Positions 8,134 through 16,715 of a stretch of DNA of 38,897 bases are shown in pieces. Both the position numbers and the translations under genes were made by a program. The notes beneath the pieces were generated by a model. It saw only the letters and a list, made by a program, of their open reading frames with translations. It did not search any database and had not been told where the DNA came from. The stretch lies in NCBI GenBank assembly GCA_003023725.1, contig PXYT01000037.1:1-38897 (forward strand), read 5' to 3'. The first letter of the stretch is position 1. Every line of letters starts with the position of its first letter. This DNA is from Sulfobacillus benefaciens (GTDB lineage: Bacteria; Bacillota; Sulfobacillia; Sulfobacillales; Sulfobacillaceae).

Positions 8134-8433
8134 TCCTCAGGAGTCGGCATGCGTCCGTTGGCCGTGAGAACCGTGATCATCAATTGGCGGAAGGCAGAAT
8201 CCGGTGATCGAAAAATTTTCTGTGTTCCGCCGTCCGCATTGTTGCCTGCTTATGAATCACCTTCCCCTAACCAGCACGGCGAACCCGGTTCCGCAAAGTG
8301 CATCGGGATGTTATGTGATGGTCTTGTCACCGAGAAATTGGTGTGCCTGTGCGAAAGAGAGTTATTGTGGCTTTCCCTTGGCGGGAACGGTGGAAAGAAT
8401 TCTTGGATTATTTGGGCGGAAGGAGAAACATCG
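8134..8433 (+). other. 300-base leader of the ABC half-exporter gene
   Basis: The exporter frame stays open upstream to 8080, and an in-frame ATG at 8149 has AGGAG five bases before it, so a 95-residue N-terminal extension is formally possible. Its sequence is not transporter-like and the family normally starts near 8434. A separate short frame (GTG 8349 to TAG 8444, 31 codons) with protein-like content (VAFPWRERWKEFLDYLGGR) overlaps the 8434 start by 11 bases and could be a leader peptide that couples translation. Neither is established. Confidence 0.35.
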
Positions 8434-10281
8434 ATGGGACTTAGGGGTGTGCACGGCATTTGGCGGCAGCAGAGAAACCTAGGTGAGTGGAAGACATCTG
8501 AGCCTTTCAATGTCAGGCGAACTGCCCGCCGTATATGGAAAGAAGTTCTGCGGCCATACCAATGGATTTTGGCTGGGGTATTATTCTTCGTGGCCATCAG
8601 TGCCGGTCTGGGACTGATTCCGCCTTTGCTGTTGCGGACATTAATTGACCAGGCAATTCCGCAAGGCCGTCTTATCCTGGTATGGCAATTGGCAGCGGCC
8701 ATGCTGATCGTGCCAATAGTGATCGGCGGTCTTTCGGCCTTGGAAAATTATCTCAACGTCATCGTAAGTCAGCGGATTATGTTTGATTTGCGCAACCGGT
8801 TATATCACCACGGGCAGTTGTTGGGACTTGAGTTCTTCACTGAAACCCGTTCCGGGGAAATCCATTCACGATTTCTCAATGACGTGGGGGCTTTACAGCA
8901 AGTGCTTTCCGGTACCTTAGTCAGCATATTTTCCAATATCCTCACCCTGACTTTCACCATGGTCACGATGTTTTTTCTCAACTGGCACCTGGCCATCATT
9001 AGCGTTTTGGCTCTGCCTTCTTTTGCTTTTCCGGTTCTGCACTTTGGACGCCGGCGTTATGAAGCGGTTACCGAGAGCCAGAAGGCGTTGTCAACGTTGA
9101 CGATGTTACTCGAAGAAACCCTGTCGTTATCGGGGCAAATTATGATGAAAGGATTCGGCACACAGAAACAGGAACGGAAACGGTTTCAAGAGGGAAATGA
9201 GGGAGTCCGTCGGGCCTTGGTTCGGCAGTCTCTGATTGGGCAATGGATGAGCGTGGCTGTTCAGGTTCTTTCATCTATTGGTCCTGCGCTGTTGTATGGG
9301 TATGGAGGATATCTGGCTGTAAGCGGCCAGGTGAAGATCGGAACGGTAGTGGCATTCACTGCCTACCTAGCCCGGCTTTATGCCCCAGCCTCCAGCTTGG
9401 CCGGAGTGAACACGACGCTCATGGGAGGACTCGCGCTGTTTGACCGTATTTTTCGCTTTATTGATTTGCCTGTATCGGTTTCATTTCCCCATCCCGGCCT
9501 TTCTTTGCCGCGAGAACTGCCAAGGGACATACCAGCCGTGGAATTGAATCGGGTAACATTTGGGTATGGTCAGGACCATCCTGTTCTTCATGACCTGTCC
9601 TTCGAAGTCAAGACCGGGACTCTCGTTGCACTGGTCGGGCCCAGCGGCGCCGGGAAAAGTACTGTGCATGCCCTTTTGACGCGGTTTTACGATCCGGATC
9701 AAGGGAGCGTAAAAATTGCCGGCATAGACATTCGGGAGGTCGATGATCAGCAATTAAGACGCACTGTCGGGATGGTCACCCAGGAGATTTTTCTCTTTCA
9801 CACGTCATTACGTGAAAACATTACTTATGGGAGCGGCGAAGTCAGCCAGATCAAAGTGCAGCGTGCCATCGAAGCTGCGCAGTTGCAAGATCTGGTGGGC
9901 CGGCTGCCGGAGGGTCTCGACACCGTTGTGGGGGAAAGGGGTTACCGCCTATCCGGCGGCGAAAAACAGCGTGTGGCGATTGCCCGTGCGATTATTCGCA
10001 ATCCTGCCATTTTGTTGCTGGATGAGGCCACGAGTTCATTGGATTCCCATGCCGAACACCGTATTCAGGACGCCTTAAGCTATTTATTCCAGGGAAGGAC
10101 GGTGGTTGCTATTGCACATCGTTTGTCCACCGTCGTGGCGGCCGACAAGATTTTTGTCTTGTCTGAGGGCCGTTTGGTTGAACAGGGTGGGCATCACGAA
10201 TTACTTCTGGCCAATGGTCTTTACGCCAGTTTGTATCGCGAACAGTTTCGTGAGGAATTGCAGGCTGGAACAGGCGTTTAA
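8434..10281 (+). CDS. ABC half-exporter (MsbA/LmrA/BmrA-type multidrug family)
   Basis: The 615-residue protein fuses six transmembrane helices (about residues 30-330) to one nucleotide-binding domain and should work as a homodimer at the plasma membrane. Walker A GPSGAGKST lies near residue 402, the Q-loop in GMVTQEIFLFHTSL, the signature LSGGEKQRVAIARA near 505, Walker B AILLLDEATSSLD near 525 and the switch His in IAHRLST near 560. These features match lipid and multidrug exporters of the MsbA/BmrA group. ATG 8434 is chosen because AAGGAG lies 8 bases upstream and the resulting length is usual. It is divergent from a MarR gene, as is common for drug-inducible exporters. The substrate cannot be told. 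Confidence 0.93.
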   Translation: MGLRGVHGIWRQQRNLGEWKTSEPFNVRRTARRIWKEVLRPYQWILAGVLFFVAISAGLGLIPPLLLRTLIDQAIPQGRLILVWQLAAAMLIVPIVIGGLSALENYLNVIVSQRIMFDLRNRLYHHGQLLGLEFFTETRSGEIHSRFLNDVGALQQVLSGTLVSIFSNILTLTFTMVTMFFLNWHLAIISVLALPSFAFPVLHFGRRRYEAVTESQKALSTLTMLLEETLSLSGQIMMKGFGTQKQERKRFQEGNEGVRRALVRQSLIGQWMSVAVQVLSSIGPALLYGYGGYLAVSGQVKIGTVVAFTAYLARLYAPASSLAGVNTTLMGGLALFDRIFRFIDLPVSVSFPHPGLSLPRELPRDIPAVELNRVTFGYGQDHPVLHDLSFEVKTGTLVALVGPSGAGKSTVHALLTRFYDPDQGSVKIAGIDIREVDDQQLRRTVGMVTQEIFLFHTSLRENITYGSGEVSQIKVQRAIEAAQLQDLVGRLPEGLDTVVGERGYRLSGGEKQRVAIARAIIRNPAILLLDEATSSLDSHAEHRIQDALSYLFQGRTVVAIAHRLSTVVAADKIFVLSEGRLVEQGGHHELLLANGLYASLYREQFREELQAGTGV

Positions 10282-10510
10282 GCGAATGAACAATCACGAC
10301 AGCAAGTTTTCCAGGGGGATGGTGGGAATCGTAATAACTGGCAGGGGTGGTTATATTCTGTCCGCGACGAATTCACGACGCTTGATGGAACAACTGAACT
10401 TTGAGAGTGAGCAAGACCGAGAGTTTCTTTGTGTGTCACGGGGGAGATCATCCAACAAGTTCATGCCAAAGGTGAATGACTTGTGACCCGAATGGATTAT
10501 CGAGAATGAT
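10282..10510. other. No recognisable gene
   Basis: The stretch after the exporter stop holds only short frames without ribosome sites. No terminator with a T tract is visible, so where the exporter transcript ends is unclear. Together with the doubtful small frames to its right it makes up the 750-base gap before rtcB. Confidence 0.3.
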
Positions 10511-10651
10511 TTGAGGGAAACTCAAGAGGGGAACACGAAGCGATCATTTTATGGATGGAGAGTAGACAATTCCGCAGCGCGGCACTTTCTCCAAGATCTG
10601 GAGGCGGAGTTGGACTCGCTGAAAGCGTTTCGCTTCATGTTAAGAAGGTAA
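10511..10651 (+). CDS. Possible small protein, unknown
   Basis: A 46-codon frame from TTG 10511 to TAA 10651 has protein-like composition, ending with an amphipathic helix (ARHFLQDLEAELDSLKAFRF). No clear ribosome site precedes the TTG and no family is recognised. It may be the tail of a lost gene. Confidence 0.2.
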   Translation: MRETQEGNTKRSFYGWRVDNSAARHFLQDLEAELDSLKAFRFMLRR

Positions 10652-10713
10652 TAGCAAATTAATCGCAAAAATTGGGTATAATTAGGCTACCCAACAGGGG
10701 CAAGGTTTCTGCT

Positions 10714-10938
10714 ATGAGAGATGAGCGGCAACGAAGGATTGAGGAGGGAATCCTCAATCCTTGGCATCGGCCGTTTCCACCCGATGTGGGAAGCATTCTG
10801 AGTTGTCTGATGGGTCCCTTGCTTGGGAAAATTAAGAGGTCTGTCTATTATGCGTTTCGTAATCCCGATGCGTCTCAGCAATTTTCTGGTCTATCCCTAG
10901 TTCGGTGTTCATATTTTGATATGATAGGCGTTGGGTAA
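10714..10938 (+). CDS. Possible small protein, unknown
   Basis: A 74-residue frame starts at ATG 10714, 33 bases after a TATAAT box (10675-10680) and 8 bases after an AAGG that could act as ribosome site. No convincing -35 is present. The sequence is basic at the N-terminus (RDERQRRIEEG), has no recognised domain, and includes a perfect 12-bp hairpin in its first third. It could equally be the untranslated leader of the downstream rtcB transcript. Confidence 0.2.
   Translation: MRDERQRRIEEGILNPWHRPFPPDVGSILSCLMGPLLGKIKRSVYYAFRNPDASQQFSGLSLVRCSYFDMIGVG
10734..10762. repeat. 12-bp perfect hairpin
   Basis: AAGGATTGAGGA (10734-10745) and TCCTCAATCCTT (10751-10762) are exact reverse complements with a GGGAA loop. 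No T tract follows on either strand, so it is not a standard terminator. It lies about 270 bases upstream of rtcB and downstream of a TATAAT box, so it may be a structure in the rtcB leader RNA. Confidence 0.55.
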
Positions 10939-11030
10939 TTTTATGATCTGGATGCTTGGGATGTCTGGACGTTTTCAGAGGAAGCCTCCAGATAGCTGGC
11001 TGTGGAAGTTCCTCGAGGAGAGATGACGGC

Positions 11031-12242
11031 TTGAACAACATCAAAATGTGGACGATTCCGGATATACCAATAGAAGAGAAGGCGCGAGAACAAATTGAAG
11101 GTCTATCCCACTTGCCCGTCTTGGCTGGTCCCATTGCTATCATGCCCGATGTCCATTGGGGGAGAGGGGCTACCATCGGAAGTGTGATTCCCACATCGCA
11201 TGCCATCATCCCAGCAGCGGTCGGAGTGGACATCGGATGCGGAATGGCTGCCATAGCGACCAATGTGTCCGCGGACCGTCTTCCGGATAACCTTGGACAT
11301 CTGCGTGCGGCGATTGAACAAGCCATTCCAGTGGGTTTTAAGTCCCACGATATGGACAGGGCATTGGATCGGGTGATGCGACTTGACGGGCATGAAGTAT
11401 TTGAGCCGGTGCTCAAGGCGTTAAGACAGCGATTTCATAACTTGACGCTTCGTGGACTGATTGGCGATAAATCCCGCGATAAGGTGGAGAATGCCGTATG
11501 GAAACAAGTGGGGACATTGGGGGGAGGCAACCATTTCATCGAGCTGCAGATAGGGGATGATGGAAATATTTGGCTTATGCTGCACTCGGGTTCCCGCTAT
11601 GTCGGTAAAAGTCTGGCTGACGTGGCAATTAGTCAAGCAAGATTTGAAGCCGAGCAACGTGGTGATGTTCTGCCGGATAAAGACATGGCATGGCTGGTTG
11701 AAGGGTCCGATTCATTTGATGCCTACATTGAGACCCTGACATGGGCTCAAGATTATGCCCGAACGAATCGGGAAATGATGCTGGCGTTGTTATGGAGTAG
11801 TTTAAGACCGTTTTTTCCGCCGGATTTGGCGTGGACACAAATGATTAATTGTCATCATAATTATGTGGAGCGTGTGACCGACTACAGGGGGACATACTGG
11901 TTGACCCGGAAGGGTGCCGTTTCGGCCCGCTTGGGTGAATTAGCAATTATTCCCGGAAGTATGGGAACTTCCAGTTACATCGTCCGGGGCAAGGGCAATC
12001 CCGAGTCATATTATTCGTGTTCGCACGGAGCGGGAAGACAGATGAGCCGTCATCAGGCTCAAAAATCGTTTACATTGGACGATTTGATTGTACAGACTCG
12101 TGGCGTGGAAAGCCGAAAGGACAATGCGATTCTTGATGAAATTCCGGGAGCCTACAAGGATATCGATGCCGTGATTCAAGCTCAGTCGGATCTTATTGAA
12201 CCCGTGGTGAGGCTGAAACAAATTCTGTGCGTAAAAGGATAA
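11031..12242 (+). CDS. rtcB: RNA-splicing ligase RtcB (bacterial E. coli type)
   Basis: RtcB joins RNA 2',3'-cyclic phosphate or 3'-phosphate ends to 5'-OH ends with GTP and Mn2+, through a His-GMP intermediate, in RNA repair. The 403-residue product aligns nearly end to end with E. coli RtcB by eye. It shows IMPDVHWGRGATIGSVIP, metal-site Asp67/Cys70 in GVDIGCGM, GGGNHFIEL, INCHHNYV, RKGAVSARLGE, IPGSMG and the guanylated His in SCSHGAGRQMSR. The frame is open further upstream, but TTG 11031 gives the family start (NNIKMWTIP) and has GAGGAG 10 bases before it. No rtcA, rtcR or archease gene is near. It is followed by a metal transporter gene with little or no gap. Confidence 0.95.
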   Translation: MNNIKMWTIPDIPIEEKAREQIEGLSHLPVLAGPIAIMPDVHWGRGATIGSVIPTSHAIIPAAVGVDIGCGMAAIATNVSADRLPDNLGHLRAAIEQAIPVGFKSHDMDRALDRVMRLDGHEVFEPVLKALRQRFHNLTLRGLIGDKSRDKVENAVWKQVGTLGGGNHFIELQIGDDGNIWLMLHSGSRYVGKSLADVAISQARFEAEQRGDVLPDKDMAWLVEGSDSFDAYIETLTWAQDYARTNREMMLALLWSSLRPFFPPDLAWTQMINCHHNYVERVTDYRGTYWLTRKGAVSARLGELAIIPGSMGTSSYIVRGKGNPESYYSCSHGAGRQMSRHQAQKSFTLDDLIVQTRGVESRKDNAILDEIPGAYKDIDAVIQAQSDLIEPVVRLKQILCVKG

Positions 12243-12312
12243 ACAAAATGTGGTGTATGGCGATGTTCACTCAGCAACAAAAATTAAGACCGGGCGGAGG
12301 GAGTACGAGTTA

Positions 12313-13038
12313 GTGGACTCGAGACAACAACATGGCGAAGTCCGAAAACGGCACCCTGAAGGCCATTTGGCGGAACGAGCCGGTTGGCTTAGGGCAGCTG
12401 TTTTGGGTGCGGACGACGGTTTGGTATCAGTGTCGAGTATCATGGTCGGGGTAGCTGCCAGTGGTGCGGGGCTGGCACCGATTTTAACGGCGGGTGCTGC
12501 CGGATTAATGGCGGGAGCCATGTCTATGGCCGCAGGAGAATATGTCTCGGTAAGTGCCCAAAAGGACGTGGAGTTGGCCGACAGACTTCGGGAGCAGGCT
12601 GAACAGGAAGAAGACCCAGAAGGAGAGCTCCGCGAACTGGCCGCAATTTATCAGTCCCGCGGATTGTCACGGGATCTTGCCGAACAGGTTGCGGTCGCAT
12701 TGCATGCCGCAGGACCTCTGGAAGCCCATTTGCGTGATGAGATTGGGCAAACCTCTGATACGGCTGCACGTCCTATGCAGGCAGCCTTGGCCTCGGCGTC
12801 CAGTTTCTTCATTGGAGGACTGGTGCCCTTTCTGGGAATGTTGGCAGGAACCACTCTGAGCCGGATCATTGTCATCGTATGCGTTACGTTGATAGGGCTC
12901 GTTGTCTCAGGTGTGCTTAGCGGCAGGCTTTCAGGGACTCCCCCCATGAAACCGGCATTACGGCTGTTCCTGGGCGGCGGTGCGGCCATGTTGATTACGG
13001 GTTTGGTGGGCCAGCTTGTTCACCAGATCTCTTTGTGA
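12313..13038 (+). CDS. VIT1/CCC1-type iron/manganese transporter
   Basis: The membrane protein (241 residues from this start) belongs to the VIT/CCC1 family of Fe2+/Mn2+ transporters. Marks are GWLRAAVLGADDGLVSVSSIMVGVAA in the first helix, GAMSMAAGEYVSVSAQKDVE with the family's SMxxGEY(V/L)SV motif, and a hydrophilic metal-binding helical insert rich in Glu (REQAEQEEDPEGELRELA). Three more helices follow, and helix 3 carries the usual SSFFIGGLVPFL. GTG 12313 is preferred because GGAGGGAG lies just upstream. A GTG at 12250 in the same frame, 10 bases after AAAAGGA, is the alternative and would leave only 7 bases to the rtcB stop. Co-transcription with rtcB is likely; RtcB needs Mn2+, but the link is inference. 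Confidence 0.88.
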   Translation: MDSRQQHGEVRKRHPEGHLAERAGWLRAAVLGADDGLVSVSSIMVGVAASGAGLAPILTAGAAGLMAGAMSMAAGEYVSVSAQKDVELADRLREQAEQEEDPEGELRELAAIYQSRGLSRDLAEQVAVALHAAGPLEAHLRDEIGQTSDTAARPMQAALASASSFFIGGLVPFLGMLAGTTLSRIIVIVCVTLIGLVVSGVLSGRLSGTPPMKPALRLFLGGGAAMLITGLVGQLVHQISL

Positions 13039-13271
13039 AGACTTCTTTCGTCGCTCTTGCTCCATGCGGATTTTGAAGGGATTCAGAGATCAATGCCATG
13101 AGCTTCCTGCTACAAGACTACCGCATCTGGCAGTCCACAGAGATGGCAGAGCTTGTTTTTGTTACGAAAGAGCAAGCTGACGCTTGTATGCACCTGAATA
13201 AGAGGGTTCCCAGCAATCAAACGGGGCCCTCTTGCGCTGTGACACTCTTCGGATGTTCTCCCTGATTCTTC

Positions 13272-14153
13272 TCACGGAGAGTGTTCACCATGAAATAGGG
13301 ATTGAGCAACCGCGATAAAGGACTGAATGGCTGGCGTGGCTTCGTTGATAAACGGACAGCTGAGATTCAAATACCTCCACATGGATGGTTGCAAGTCTTT
13401 GACAAGGACTCCAGACGGTGTGTCGGGCAAAGACAGTTCGGGAATAATGGTGATGCCCAAACCCTCCCGGACCATATTCAGGATGGTTCCTATGTCTCGC
13501 ACCTCAAATTTGATGCAAGGGGTGCATTGGGACTGCTGGAAGAAGTCCTGGATGAGAGGTTTGCAACCACCGGTGGACATAATGAAGGGATGGCTTTCCA
13601 GATCCGAAAGAGATATCCTGGGTTTTTCTTTCAACTCGTGACTCTTAGGAAGAACAGCCACCATCTTATCTTGAGTTAGGTGGATCATGCCGTTTTCCGG
13701 GGAGCTGTGGGCGACGAATCCCACATCGACAACCCGGGTGCGAAGCCACTCGGCCACCTCCTCGTCGGTTCCCTCGAAGAGTACGATATGGATGTGCGGA
13801 TGCAGCTGCTCGAATACACTCATAATTTTCGGGAAGAGCCGCGCCGCCGCACTGGGAAAACTGCCAACCCGAATGGTTCCTGTCTCCAATCCTTTTATGG
13901 CAGCCGCTTCCTGTTCGATATGAGCGATCCCGTTAAGAATGATTCGAACCGGTTCCAGTACCCGCTTTCCAAAGTCTGATATCAGAACGGGTTGTCTTTT
14001 GTCCCGAATCAACAGCATCCCGCCTAATTCCGCTTCGAGTTCGGCAATGGCGTGGCTCACTGCTGATTGACTGATATTGAGGGTTTGTGCGGCTTTGGTG
14101 AAGCTCCCTTGTTCGGCGACTTGGGAAAAAATCTGTAGTTGGACTAATGTCAT
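13272..14153 (-). CDS. LysR-family transcriptional regulator
   Basis: The 293-residue protein has an N-terminal winged helix-turn-helix (LQIFSQVAEQGSFTKAAQTL, then ISQSAVSHAIAELEAELGGM) and a two-lobed effector domain, starting near residue 90 (TGTIRVGSFPSAAARLFP) with VDVGFVAHS and EGLGITIIPELSL in the expected places. The start is ATG 14153, six bases after GAGGGG; the upstream ATGs are badly spaced. It is divergent from an EamA permease gene, and LysR proteins commonly control the neighbour they face. Similarity to CysL/CbbR-like members is loose, so the effector is unknown. Confidence 0.92.
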   Translation of the reverse strand: MTLVQLQIFSQVAEQGSFTKAAQTLNISQSAVSHAIAELEAELGGMLLIRDKRQPVLISDFGKRVLEPVRIILNGIAHIEQEAAAIKGLETGTIRVGSFPSAAARLFPKIMSVFEQLHPHIHIVLFEGTDEEVAEWLRTRVVDVGFVAHSSPENGMIHLTQDKMVAVLPKSHELKEKPRISLSDLESHPFIMSTGGCKPLIQDFFQQSQCTPCIKFEVRDIGTILNMVREGLGITIIPELSLPDTPSGVLVKDLQPSMWRYLNLSCPFINEATPAIQSFIAVAQSLFHGEHSP

Positions 14154-14259
14154 GAGCATCCCCTCATGTAGTATATCAGAATTATGAATTTTACTGATTA
14201 TACAAGCGGTCATATGCTTGACACAAGCACATCCACGACTTCAATGTGAGGGGATATTC
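14154..14259. promoter_or_regulatory. Divergent control region of the LysR and EamA genes
   Basis: Leftward, TTGTGT (14225-14220), 18 bases, TATAAT (14202-14197) makes a fair promoter for the LysR gene. ATCAG (14175-14179) and CTGAT (14194-14198) form an inverted repeat just downstream of that -10, as expected for an autoregulating LysR site. Rightward, TTGACA at 14218-14223 is a perfect -35 but the matching -10 is poor, as in activator-dependent promoters. Confidence 0.5.
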
Positions 14260-15147
14260 TTGAATGCAAAAGACATTGCCGTATTAGTGCTGCTGGCTGC
14301 GCTATGGGGTGGGTCGTTTCTGTTCATGCGAGTGGCATCTCCGGTACTGGGCCCTGTGGTTCTGATCGATCTCCGTGTCTTGATTGCCGGGTTTACGCTT
14401 CTCCTGTACGCGAGGGCTTTGCACCACCGGGTGAGGCTCCTTCATAAATGGAAAGAGTATTTTCTCTTGGGTTCTTTGAATGCGGCAATCCCTTTTTGTC
14501 TGATTGCGTCGGCGGAATTAATCCTGCCCGCGTCTTGGGCGGCTATTCTCAATGCTGTGACCCCGTTGTTCACGGCCATTGTCGCCTACGGATGGGTCAA
14601 GGAGCCCGTGACGAAAAGAAAACTCATAGGCCTGGTTCTGGGGGTGATCGGCGTGGCGGTGTTGGTCGGGTGGAATTCTCAGCCCGTGAATGAGCGTGTG
14701 ATACTGGCAGTATTTTTCTCCCTCACCGCTGCCCTCTTTTACGGGATTGGCGGTGTCTATACCCGCGTGGGCTTCCCGGGCGAAAAACCACTGGACCTTG
14801 CCATCGGACAACAACTGGCCGCGGGGGTCATCTTGATCCCCTTGGCCCTATTTTTCGTACCACATCAGATGCCGGGATCCGCTGTGATCTGGTCGGTCAT
14901 TGGGCTGGCGCTGCTCTCGACGTCGCTCGCATATCCGCTTTATTTCCGTCTCATCCGCAGTGTTGGGCCTGTCAAAACTCTCGAGGTCACATTTTTGGTG
15001 CCCGTGTTCGGCGTGTTCTGGGGATGGCTGATCCTCCGTGAAGCCGTGTCGGCAGGAACTTTCTTTGGTTTAGTGGTGATTCTTTTGAGTGTGGCATTTG
15101 TGACGGGAGCCGGAACAAAAACCCGTGTCGTTAGGCAAAGAATGTGA
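14260..15147 (+). CDS. EamA/DMT-family permease
   Basis: The 295-residue protein has ten hydrophobic segments in two halves, as in EamA drug/metabolite transporters. The first begins LVLLAALWGGSFLFMRVA, and the repeats include GLVLGVIGVAVLVGW and ASAELILPASWAAILNAVTPLFTAIVAY. Such proteins export amino acids and related metabolites. It starts with TTG 14260, six bases after GAGGGG; the nearby ATG is out of frame. It is divergent from the LysR gene, whose product probably controls it. The substrate is unknown. Confidence 0.9.
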   Translation: MNAKDIAVLVLLAALWGGSFLFMRVASPVLGPVVLIDLRVLIAGFTLLLYARALHHRVRLLHKWKEYFLLGSLNAAIPFCLIASAELILPASWAAILNAVTPLFTAIVAYGWVKEPVTKRKLIGLVLGVIGVAVLVGWNSQPVNERVILAVFFSLTAALFYGIGGVYTRVGFPGEKPLDLAIGQQLAAGVILIPLALFFVPHQMPGSAVIWSVIGLALLSTSLAYPLYFRLIRSVGPVKTLEVTFLVPVFGVFWGWLILREAVSAGTFFGLVVILLSVAFVTGAGTKTRVVRQRM

Positions 15148-15298
15148 TGTTTAGACACGAGCGCCCCACAATCGGAAGAGGCCCAGCCGCACAAAAAGGC
15201 TTCTTTCGAAGAATCAGTGAGGGAACGGAGTGATGTGCAAACGGTATTCAGGGGAGTGCGGTATATGCGGTGTTCTTGCGAAGAAGTTTGGGGACGTA

Positions 15299-16531
15299 TT
15301 AATGCCTCATTAAATTACCGTGAACAAAGACACGATGAACAGGATTGTGTCCCGCACGGTAGGGAATTGTCTCGAGGGTGTTCGTGTCCAAAATGAGGAC
15401 ATCGGCGCGCTTGCCAACTTCCAAGGAACCTACTTCGTGTTCCAGACCGAGTACATAGGCGGGATTGATGGTCGAGGCACTTAAGGCTTCTTCGGGAGAG
15501 AGACCGAAGAAGTGAACAGCCATAGACATGATCAGAGGCATGCTGGAGATGGGTGAGGTGCCCGGGTTAAAATCGCTGGCCAGAGCCACAGCAATGTTCC
15601 GATCGATAAGATTGCGGGCAGGAGGATAGGGTTTGTGATTCAGGCTGTAGGTGGCGCCCGGCAACAAAACCGCCACCGAGTTGCTGTTCTGAAACTGGAT
15701 GATATCCTGGGTGCCGATATGGTCTAGGTGGTCGATTCCTCGCGCCCCCAGTTCGAGAGCCAGTGCCGTGCCCCCAAAATGAGAAAACTGGTCGCTGTGA
15801 ACTCGGATGTTGAGGTTCATCTCCCGAGCTTTACGCAAATACCCTTGGGCTTCATCGGGAGAAAAAGCGGAGGTCTCGACAAAGACATCGACGGCATCGA
15901 GCCATTGCCGCTGATGAGCTTGCGGCAATAGCTCGTTTTCGACCTCCCACAACCACTTTTCTTTTGTTGTGTTTTCAGGCACAGCGTGAAGGAAGAGACC
16001 GGTGGCGGTAATTCTCTGTCTTAAACGGTGACGAAATTCTTGAATGAGTCTTAGCTGCCGCAATTCACCCTCTAAGGACAAGCCATATCCGCTTTTCATT
16101 TCGATAGTAGTGGTGCCGCTCTCAAGCATCTCTTTTGTCAACCGTTCGCAAAACACCATGACGTCCTCATCGGAGCTTTCCAATAATTGCCGGCCGGAAC
16201 GTGCGATACCGCCAAGTTTCCCCATTTCTTGGTAGGTATGACCCATTAAGCGCTGGCGGTATTCGTCGGCCCTCCACCCGGCAAAAGGCAGATGCGTATG
16301 ACAGTCGACAAAGCCAGGGACCACCAGGCATCCGCCGGCGTCGACAAGGTGGGCATCGGCGCCGAAGTCGGTCAAAATCCTTTTCGTCGGGCCAACAGCT
16401 AGAATGATTCCGTGTTCGATGACCAAAGCCCCGTCGTCGATGATACTGTGTTGTGCCATTTCTTGTCCGCGTCGAGGCGGGCGAGGGGTGGTGAGGGAAT
16501 AGATCTTTCCGTGAACTATAATTTGCCGCAT
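15299..16531 (-). CDS. hutI: Imidazolonepropionase
   Basis: HutI opens 4-imidazolone-5-propanoate to N-formimino-L-glutamate, the third step of histidine breakdown, in the cytosol. The 410-residue protein is an amidohydrolase-fold enzyme with metal ligands His78/His80 in VDCHTHLPFAGWRADEYRQR, a family-specific segment IEMKSGYGLSLEGE, the metal and acid/base region VHSDQFSHFGG and LASDFNPGTSP carrying the last metal Asp. These are HutI-specific and the length is usual. ATG 16531 gives the family start (MRQIIVHGKI); a longer TTG start exists. It is convergent with the EamA gene and lies downstream of the permease gene on the same strand, so both likely come from the promoter near 18200. Confidence 0.95.
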   Translation of the reverse strand: MRQIIVHGKIYSLTTPRPPRRGQEMAQHSIIDDGALVIEHGIILAVGPTKRILTDFGADAHLVDAGGCLVVPGFVDCHTHLPFAGWRADEYRQRLMGHTYQEMGKLGGIARSGRQLLESSDEDVMVFCERLTKEMLESGTTTIEMKSGYGLSLEGELRQLRLIQEFRHRLRQRITATGLFLHAVPENTTKEKWLWEVENELLPQAHQRQWLDAVDVFVETSAFSPDEAQGYLRKAREMNLNIRVHSDQFSHFGGTALALELGARGIDHLDHIGTQDIIQFQNSNSVAVLLPGATYSLNHKPYPPARNLIDRNIAVALASDFNPGTSPISSMPLIMSMAVHFFGLSPEEALSASTINPAYVLGLEHEVGSLEVGKRADVLILDTNTLETIPYRAGHNPVHRVFVHGNLMRH

Positions 16532-16715
16532 GATCTCATCTGCCTCTCTCAACCTGGACCAATTCAGGGGGGACTGAGGGACTCATTGTAACCGGGGGCG
16601 GAGAACATAGCCAATGCCTATAGTGCCGGCAGTACCCGTCTTTCGGCATCTCCCGAGACAATACGATCTGGTGTGGGGAGTCCTTCCGGTCTTTTCGAAT
16701 CTATCGCTCTTCTAA

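Noticed and set aside
8080-8433. Longer exporter start with up to 118 extra residues
   Set aside because: The extension is not transporter-like, and ATG 8434 has a better ribosome site and gives the usual family length.
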